From: Bagarius yarrelli
Lineage: Eukaryota; Chordata; Actinopteri; Siluriformes; Sisoridae
Assembly: GCA_005784505.1 (NCBI GenBank)
Contig: VCAZ01000008.1
Location: 10,056,263 to 10,120,262 of the forward strand
Direction: 5' to 3'
DNA length: 64,000 nucleotides
A model generated the notes under the pieces. That model was not told where the DNA came from. It searched no databases and was given only the letters and a program-made list of their open reading frames with translations. Shown piece after piece: positions 56,535 to 64,000 of this stretch. How positions within the stretch are numbered: position 1 is the stretch's first letter; every line of letters starts with the position of its first letter. Made by a program: the position numbers and the translations under genes.

Positions 56535-58401
56535 TGATAAATGATTGGTTGTTTGGAATAATGATAATACATGATTAGTCATCGGGAATAATGGTGATTA
56601 GTGATTGGATGTTAGGAATACTAGTGATGAATGATTGGATATTAGCAATAATGGTGATAAATGATTGGCTGTTAGGAATAATGGTGATTAGTTATTGGAT
56701 GTTAGGAATAATGGTAATGAATGATTGGTTGTTGGGAATAATGGTGATGAATGATTGGTTGTTGGGAATAATGGTGATGAATGATTGGTTGTTGGGAATA
56801 ATGGTGATGAATGATTGGTTGTTGGGAATAATGGTGATAATGGTGATGATGAAATGATTGGATAATGGCGATGAATGATTGTTGAATAATGGATGAATGG
56901 CGATGAATGATGAATTTTGGTTGTGATGAGAATGATAATGGCGATGAATGATTGGTTGTTGTGAGAATAATGGCGATGATGAATTGTTGTTGGGATGGTG
57001 ATAGAATAATGGCGATGAATGATTGGTTGTTGGGAATAATGGTGATGAATGATTGGTTGTTGGGAATAATGGTGATGAATGATTGGTTGTTGGGAATAAT
57101 GGTGATGAATGATTGGTTGTTGGGAATAATGGTGATGAATGGTTGGATGTTAGGAATAATGGCGATGAATGATTGGTTGTTGGGAATAATGGTGATGAAT
57201 GATTGGTTGTTGGGAATAATGGTGATGAATGGTTAATGATTGGTTTTGGGATAATTATGAATGGTTAATGATGAATGATTGGTTGTTGGGAATAATGGTT
57301 GATGAATGATTGGTTGTTGGGAATAATGGTATGAATAATGATGAATGATGAATGGTTGTTGTGGAATAATGGTAATGAATGATTGGTTGTTGGGAATAAT
57401 GGTGATGGAATGATTGGGTTGTTGGGGAATAATGGTAATAAATGATTGGTTGTTGGGGTGGAATAATAATGGTGATGAATGATTGGTTGTTGGGAATAAT
57501 GGTGATGAATGATTGAATGGTTGTTGGGAATGAATGGTTGTGGGAATAATGGAAATGAATGATGGTTGTTGGGAATAATGGTAATGAATGATTGGTTGTT
57601 GGGAATAATGGTTAATGAATGATGATTGGTTGTTGGGAATAATGGTGATGAAATGATTGGTTGTTGGGAAGGATAATAATGGTGAATGAATGATTGGTTT
57701 GTTTGGGAAATAATGGTGATGAATGATTGGTTGTTGGGAATAATGGTGATGAATGATTGGTTGTTGGGAATAATGGTGATGAATGATGGTTGTGGGGGAA
57801 TGGGAATAAATAATGGTAATGAATGATTGGTTGTTGGGAATAATGGTAATGAATGATGGTTGTTGGGAAATAATGGTAAGAAATGATTGGTTGTTGGGAA
57901 TAATGGTGATGAATGATTGGTTGTTGGGAATAATGGTGATGAATGATTGGTTGTTGGGAATAATGGTGATGAATGATTGGTTGTTGGGAATAATGATTGA
58001 ATAATGGTGATGAATGATTGGTTGTTTGGGAATAATGGTAATAATGGTAAATGATTGGTTGTTGGGAATAATGGTATGATTGGTTGATAAATGATGATTG
58101 GTTGGGGAAATAATGGTGATGAATGAATTGGTTGTTGGGAATAATGGTGATGAAATGATTGGTTGTTGGGAAATAATGGTAATGATTGATGATTGGTTGT
58201 TGGGAATAATGAATGTTGGTTGTGGGAATGAATAATGATTGGTTGTTGGGAATAATGGTTGAATGAATGAATTGGTTGTTGGGAATAATGGTGATGAATG
58301 ATTGGTTGTTGGGAATAATGGTGATGAATGATTGGTTGTTGGGAATAATGGTGATGAATGATTGGTTGTTGGGAATAATGGTGATGAATACTTGGTTGTT
58401 T
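56535..58401. repeat. 30-bp minisatellite, about 60 copies
   Basis: The unit reads 'gatgaatgattggttgttgg' followed by 'gaataatggt'. Ten-codon units keep long frames open on both strands (393 residues minus, with a 10-residue HHHYSQQPII motif; NDWLLGIMVM on plus). Every intact unit contains AACCAATCA on the minus strand, a perfect match to the NF-Y consensus. The middle (about 56850-57000 and 57230-57800) is disordered by indels. Confidence 0.93.
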
Positions 58402-58793
58402 AAAACATCTCTTTTGTGATTTTATGTTGGAATTATTGATGATCAAGGTTTAGTCCTAAAGTCTTAAAACACTGAACATACAGTACGTGTAGATACACGA
58501 CCAACGGTGTGTGTGTGTGTGCATGTGTGTGTATGTAAAATCTACATATTTTATCCTAGCTTATTACAGCTGGCACATATTTGAGAACAAAGGCCATACA
58601 GAATAATGTGTGTGTTACAGTAACCTGGTCTCTCTGGCTGGGTGTGTTTGTGTGTGTAGTAATTTTATTATGACTAGAAAGTTATTTGACTTGCTTATAG
58701 CAACCAAAACCACTTCAGTGTGTGTGTATGTATATGGTTTCTCAATGCGAGCACAATGAGTGTGTGTGTGTATCTTGTATCGTGTTGAGAGCC

Positions 58794-58795
<2 letters not shown>

Positions 58796-58829
<34 letters not shown>
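58796..58829. repeat. (GT)n microsatellite
   Basis: A perfect GT run of about 17 units. Confidence 0.92.
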
Positions 58830-58832
<3 letters not shown>

Positions 58833-58839
58833 GGTAAAC

Positions 58840-59100
58840 TGCTCTGGGGGGCCTGTGGGAGGAGAAAACACAATGGGTCCAGGGCATTTGGTGCTTTTCT
58901 CTACTGCACATGACGTCTTTGGGGAAATGTGATGTGGGGCATCTGGCTTGTTGGCATGCAGAGCCCATGCGGCTTTTGTTCAGCTGTGAGCTCAGGGAGA
59001 AATGAGGTTAATTTTACAGCGCTTTGTGCTCTTTGTACATAATGAGTGTTTTGTCATGCAGCTATTTAAAAATCTGGTCACGCCGCGTGAGCTGGAAAAA
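58840..59100. promoter_or_regulatory. Candidate conserved non-coding element
   Basis: Complex DNA with 'gaggttaattttacagcgc', 'tttgtgctctttgtacata' (SOX-like CTTTGT) and 'tgcagctatttaaaaatct' (MEF2-like). No coding signal. Confidence 0.37.
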
Positions 59101-59225
59101 AAAACATTTCAGTAAACTATTGAACTAATATAATCATTAGATGGTTTATAATTAATGAGTAATTAAAATGTAAAATCAGTGATAAGAGGAACATTGGCTT
59201 GAGTGTCGCTTCTGTAGCGTAACTA

Positions 59226-59227
<2 letters not shown>

Positions 59228-59263
<36 letters not shown>

Positions 59264-59510
59264 GGAGTAAGAGAAAGAAAGATTGGGAGTTTGTGATTGG
59301 AGTAAGTGACAGGGAGAAAGAGCAAAGTGGAGCAAAGTAGAGAGACGGAGAGATAATAGATAGATAGAGAGAGAGAGTGCAAGAGAGTGAGAGTAAGAGA
59401 GAAAGAGTGAGACAGAGAGAGTGACAGAGAAAGTGAGAGAGAGAGCGAGAGAGAGATTTTAAGAGAGAGAGAAAGAGGGAGACAGAGAGAGAGAGAAAGT
59501 GAGACAGATT

Positions 59511-59594
<84 letters not shown>

Positions 59595-59632
59595 TTGAGA
59601 GAGAGTGAGTGAGTGTGAGAGAGAGAGAGACA
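59228..59632. repeat. Polypurine (GA)n tracts
   Basis: GA runs at 59228-59262 and about 59519-59586, with GA-rich DNA between. Followed by a small island (59640-59720) with 'ctttaattagcacttctag'. Confidence 0.92.
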
Positions 59633-59830
59633 GATCTCCAAGTGCCTTTCTTTAATTAGCACTTCTAGCCGAGCCGTATAGGTTTCCCTGGAAGTGTTTT
59701 CTGTCTATCACACCTGGCATGTCAGTCTCTGAAAAGCAGTACTAGAACTTTCCAACCCTTTTTTCTTCCACCTCTTTGTTTGTTGACATTTGCATTTTTT
59801 TCTTTCGTTTTTTGTTTGCGGTGTGTTTTG

Positions 59831-59869
<39 letters not shown>
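59831..59869. repeat. Poly(A) run of 39
   Basis: An uninterrupted A run. No retroposed gene body is recognised immediately upstream. Confidence 0.9.
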
Positions 59870-59870
<1 letters not shown>

Positions 59871-60138
59871 CCTTAAATGTCAACAGTTTTAAATGTTACC
59901 TGTTCCTGTTTTTGTTCTTAACATCCTACATGTGGTAGAATAACAAAACCTGCCCCAAAAAATTGTCTTTTATTGTAAGAAGTTCTGTTGCCGCTCTGAA
60001 GTTCTAATAAAAGTGTATTTTGAAGATTTTTAACAAAAAAAGACATTAAAATAATTAAAGAATGTTTTTCATTCTTTTCATTTTATGGAACATTTAACAA
60101 TCTGGCATCCAGAAAGAATATATGGGGCATTGTGGGGG

Positions 60139-60335
60139 GGGGGTGTTTAAGGTGCTGAGTTGTTTGACTGGAGAACCAGGAAGATGTGTGTTCCCCCACC
60201 ATGCCAATCAGCCAGCCACTGTTGGGTCCTTGAGCAAGACCCTTAACCCTTTCTGCTCCAGGGGTTCTGTACCATAGCTGACTCTGCACTCTGACCCCCA
60301 ACGTAGTAAGATGGTACATTAAAAGCCTCTGTATA
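60139..60335 (+). repeat. SINE family B, plus orientation
   Basis: Degraded head 'gtttaaggtgctgagttgt', body 'ccactgttgggtccttgag', 'accatagctgactctgcac' and 'gtagtaagatgg'. The distal tail is missing. Confidence 0.8.
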
Positions 60336-60675
60336 AACCTGTGATTTACCTCACAGCCAATAATGAACACCGAGCAACCAATCAGAATCCAGTATAAAAA
60401 TGTGATATGGCTCAGAAATGTTATTTAAAACATATTTAAGATAAATAATATAAAATTCTTCATTTGTTTTAAATTATACACACTTTATATTTTTCACATC
60501 CAAAATTTTATTTCAGTAATTTTAAAGACTAGCTACATTTTTTCTTTTTTTAGAATTAAATAACTTAATATAACCTATAACCTTTAATTAATTGATTTAA
60601 ATATAGTTATAATATTTATAATAAATTTAACTATATAACTCATCATTATAATTTAATCATAATCAATATAATTTG

Positions 60676-60680
<5 letters not shown>

Positions 60681-60756
<76 letters not shown>

Positions 60757-60775
60757 TTCTCTTCTCTATACTCTT

Positions 60776-60816
<41 letters not shown>

Positions 60817-60877
60817 ATTCTCCTCTATCTCTCTCTCTCTCTCTATCCTTTCTCTCTTGTCTCTGTCTATCCCTTCT

Positions 60878-60940
<63 letters not shown>

Positions 60941-60960
60941 CTTTCTCTGTCTATCCCTTT

Positions 60961-61002
<42 letters not shown>

Positions 61003-61146
61003 CTCTGCTCTCTCTCTCTATCTCTCTCTCCTTTCTCTGTCTATCCCTTTCTTTTTTTCTCTCTCTCTCTCTCTCGCTCTCTCTCTTTCGCCTGTCTCTA
61101 GTGCCCTCTCTCCCCCTTTCTCTCTTTCTCTCTCTCTTTATTTCTA

Positions 61147-61193
<47 letters not shown>

Positions 61194-61194
61194 C
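60681..61194. repeat. Long (CT)n polypyrimidine tract
   Basis: About 515 bases of CT-rich DNA with repeated 'ctatccctttctctgtcta'-type interruptions suggesting larger internal duplications. The 142-residue frames are artefacts. Confidence 0.93.
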
Positions 61195-61234
61195 ACACCT
61201 GAAAAAATTCATCCAAGCAATCCTGAGTCTTTTT

Positions 61235-62215
61235 CCATCCAACACCTGTTTTTATCCCAGGCTCTGTTGCCCTGCCCTCCCCTAAAGCCCCGGAGTGTTT
61301 TATTTTTATAAGGGACACGGCCCTGAAGGCACCATTCACGTATTGTGATAAATGAAGTCTAGAGAGCTTTGTTGTTCAGCCACACCCCTTTTCAGTAGCA
61401 CTGGTGCGTTCACTAATCCGAAGGGTTGAAATGCAAATTCGAACTGAGCCGATGAAGGCGGCGTGAATGGCCCATGCGGTTACGTGTTATCCGACTGTCA
61501 CATGCTTTCACAGACATGAGGATGATGTGATTGTATGTAATGTCTCAGTGTGTGTGTTTCCCAACCCCCTTTTTTATTGTAAGCGAAGTATAAAAAAAGT
61601 AAAACCTGCTTCCAACTTTGACTTTTGGGAACCAGGTTCAGAAAAGTGAAATCGTAATCGGATCCACCGAGTGCCTTCATTTGGATATGAACTGATGATC
61701 CATGGAGTGTGACCCAAGACTCTGACACTGATTCTTTCGGTTTCTCCATCCTGATCATTAATCGTTCACCCCGTCACAACCCCCCCGCTCACCGCCCTCA
61801 TCAGCAGCCCTTTTGTGTCCCCCGTTGCTGCTGAAACGCACGTGTCAAAAGTCCAGCTCTCTCGGTTTCCCAGCCGCCCTTCATCTCCACACGTTCCAGC
61901 AAGGTTTTTTTCCTTCTGAGCTCTCAGACGTACAGCTGAGAGATGGTGTTATCATAAAGGCAGAATGGAAGTAATCTAATAGTCCTCTGGCCTGTGGGAA
62001 ATTGAGCAGGACTGAGATTAGGGCTTGCTGAAAGATGACAAGCTTAGAGAATACAGTTAGCAGACTGTTTTCCTGTACTCTAAAGCTGTCTCACTCAAGT
62101 TATAAAAGCTGAGCCTTTTGTGAAGGCTTTTTTAGGGTAGCTTTAGGAGTAATCCTATCTACAGTCCCAGTGAGAAAAAAAGAGACTCGGGAAGAGGAAA
62201 TTTATGTGGTTTCAT
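61235..62215. other. Unique-looking stretch, possible regulatory DNA
   Basis: Repeat-poor, balanced DNA. I see no exon with family resemblance. Islands at 61275-61400 and 61930-62190 could be conserved elements. Confidence 0.4.
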
Positions 62216-63400
62216 AGCTCTGAATGAACTTGTGATACCGTGGACTTTTAATGGCACCTTGAAAAGAAATATACAATATTTTGAAGTATTTTGACTTTAT
62301 TTATGTAAATTTCAATTTATGCTTATATAGTCGACCTTATTTTAAAGCATTTTTTACTTTATTCTTGTAAATTCCACTTTATACTCATAATGTCGACCTT
62401 ATTTTAAGTATTTGGACTTTATTTTTTGTAATTTCGACTTTATTTCTCATCATTTATACCTTATTCTCAAAGTATTTCTCAAAGTATTAAAGTACATCTT
62501 TGTTTTTGTATTGGGCTTTATTTTTGTAATTTTGACTTTATTCTTGTAATTTCAACTTTATTCTTTAAGTATTTTAAGTTTATTCTCAAAGTATTTTAAA
62601 TTCATAATTAAAGTATTTTTTACTTTATTCTTGTAAATTCCACTTTATACTCATAATGTCTTGTGTTTACTATGGAGTTTTAATGGCACCTTGAAAAAAA
62701 AATATACAATATTTTAAAGTATTTATTTACTTTATTCTTGTAAATTCCAATTTATACTCATAATGTCGACCTTATTTTAAAGTATTTTTTACTTTATTCT
62801 TGTAATTAAACTTTATTCTCGTAATTTCGACCTTATTCTAGTAGTATAAAAAATATTTCAACTTTATTCTTGTAATTTCGACCTTATTCTTCAAGTATTT
62901 CGAGTTTATTCTCAAAGTATTTCAAATTTATTCCTGAAGAATTTTGACTTTATTCTTGTAAATTCCAATTTATACTCATAATGTCGACCTTATTTTAAAG
63001 TATTTTTTACTTTATTCTTGTAAATTCCACTTTATACTCATAATGTCGACCTTATTTTAAAGTATTTATTTACTTTATTCTTGTAAATTCCAATTTATAC
63101 TCATAATGTCGACCTTATTCTAGTAGTAGAAATAATATTATATAATTTGGGCTTTATTCTTGTAATTTCAACCCTATTGTCAAAGTATTTCGAGTTTATT
63201 TTTCTAATTTTGACTTTATTTTTGCAATGAAAATTATTCTCGAAGTATTTCAACTTTATTTTTGTAATTTGGACCTTATTCTTGTAATTTCCACTTTATT
63301 CTTGTAATTTCAACTTTATTCTCGTAATTTTCATCTTATTTATCAAGTATTTTAAGTTTATCCTTAAATTATTTCCACTCTATTCTCGTAATTTTTTTTT
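62215..63400. repeat. AT-rich higher-order tandem repeat
   Basis: Built from about 20-base words of the type 'actttattcttgtaatttc'. A larger unit of about 60-65 bases with 'ccaatttatactcataatg' and 'tcgaccttattttaaagta' recurs at about 62320, 62630, 62740, 62960, 63020 and 63085. A block starting 'atggcaccttgaaaa' occurs at 62251 and 62683, so there is also a 432-base duplication. Confidence 0.9.
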
Positions 63401-63539
63401 TCCAACTTGGCAGCGAAGCTCCATCATAGTATGATGAGCCAAACTTGTAGATGTATATTTGTGTCTGGGACACACGTTATTCCCTCCTGTCAGTTCACTC
63501 GCCTTTGCGCTCGCATGCCATCGACAACTACATCAAACA

Positions 63540-64000
63540 GAATTTGTTGCCACTCTGATGCTGAAAGCAGCAGCAGGAGGAGACTAAGTGCAGCTATATA
63601 TATCGGCTTTACTGTTTACGTCCCTGCCATCAACGTATTAATCCAGGATGTGCTGGACAGAAAGGTTTAGCCCTCATATATATTAGCATCTCTATTAGAC
63701 AGAATGAGAACTCAGGAGAAACACCTCATTCAGTAATAAATGCAACCCAGATTTATAGAGCTTATTCCCAGACGTGAAGATTGCAGAGTTGGAGGTGAAA
63801 CAGATAAGTGGAGTAAAGTAAATTAAAAAGTGTCCCTTCTTCCGATTGAAACGAGCGCTGGCATGCTCGGCTGCTTCAGAGAGGTCAAGAATATAACAGC
63901 CTTTCTGAAAGGATTTGAAATAAACAGCTTTCTCGATCCCGAACGCCAGGCTGTCGAAGCATGAAAAGATGTCTAGAAGAGAGACGGAGCAGGACTCGTG
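63540..64000. promoter_or_regulatory. Candidate conserved non-coding region
   Basis: Complex DNA without repeats: 'cagtaataaatgcaaccca', 'cagatttatagagcttatt' and 'ggatttgaaataaacagct'. An 87-residue plus frame (63407-63670) overlaps its start but is unrecognised. Confidence 0.3.

Noticed and set aside
57265..58446. 393-residue His/Gln-rich protein
   Set aside because: Explained by the 30-bp minisatellite; other frames of the array are equally open.
59831..59869. Processed pseudogene marked by a poly(A) tail
   Set aside because: No retrocopied coding sequence upstream and no target-site duplication seen.
60673..61285. 142-residue L/S-rich frames
   Set aside because: Translation of a (CT)n tract.
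63407..63670. 87-residue plus-strand frame
   Set aside because: No recognisable domain; begins in the AT repeat edge and ends in a probable non-coding island.

Overview
This window looks like teleost fish DNA, and probably catfish-like (order Siluriformes). The evidence is very dense (CA/GT)n and (GA/CT)n microsatellites, many tRNA-headed SINEs whose 3' tail is the common fish 'ctggataaggacgtctgcc' motif, decayed Tc1 elements of the DD34E type, and several other interspersed repeats typical of teleosts. The species assignment is inference. The DNA is mostly AT-rich, intronic or intergenic, and nearly every open reading frame in it is an artefact of simple repeats.

I find one cellular gene: a short first coding exon on the minus strand at 12829-12876. 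It encodes MSKDRPKRNIIHKRRD and runs straight into a GTAAGT splice donor. It matches the N-terminus of JARID2, the PRC2 accessory subunit with ARID and JmjC domains. It lies in a CpG-rich stretch (about 12.4-13.5 kb) that is probably the 5' UTR and promoter. Transcription would run toward position 1, making 1-12828 part of intron 1 and 13.5-64 kb upstream flanking DNA. Several long non-repetitive stretches in both parts have the look of conserved regulatory DNA (AT-rich homeobox-type cores, no reading frame). This fits the long regulatory desert known beside vertebrate JARID2, but I could not align anything, so these are candidates only.

Layout. 0-12.8 kb: putative intron 1, with CA/GA microsatellites, a 32-bp GC-rich minisatellite (3.19-3.45 kb), a huge compound CA tract (5.39-6.22 kb), SINEs, and a five-unit tandem SINE array (10.76-11.45 kb). 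12.8-13.7 kb: exon 1 and promoter. 14-26 kb: SINE families A, B and C, teleost repeats, and regulatory candidates. 26.7-27.9 kb: 39-bp minisatellite. 28-41 kb: SINEs, a broken Tc1 (35.2-36.3 kb), and a nested SINE cluster (40.4-41.05 kb). 41.4-44.7 kb: 41-bp minisatellite of roughly 80 units, each with a small inverted repeat. 45-56 kb: LINE-like tails, GA/CT tracts, a degenerate 64-bp repeat, tetranucleotide arrays, and a second, internally deleted Tc1 (54.2-55.06 kb). 56.5-58.4 kb: 30-bp minisatellite whose unit carries a perfect NF-Y (CCAAT) consensus. 58.5-64 kb: regulatory candidates, long CT/GA tracts, and an AT-rich higher-order repeat (62.2-63.4 kb).

No CRISPR array, rRNA, genuine tRNA gene or multi-gene system was found. 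The most unusual features are the tandem and nested SINE arrays with a shared 145-146 bp period, and the minisatellites with one potential protein-binding or hairpin element per unit.
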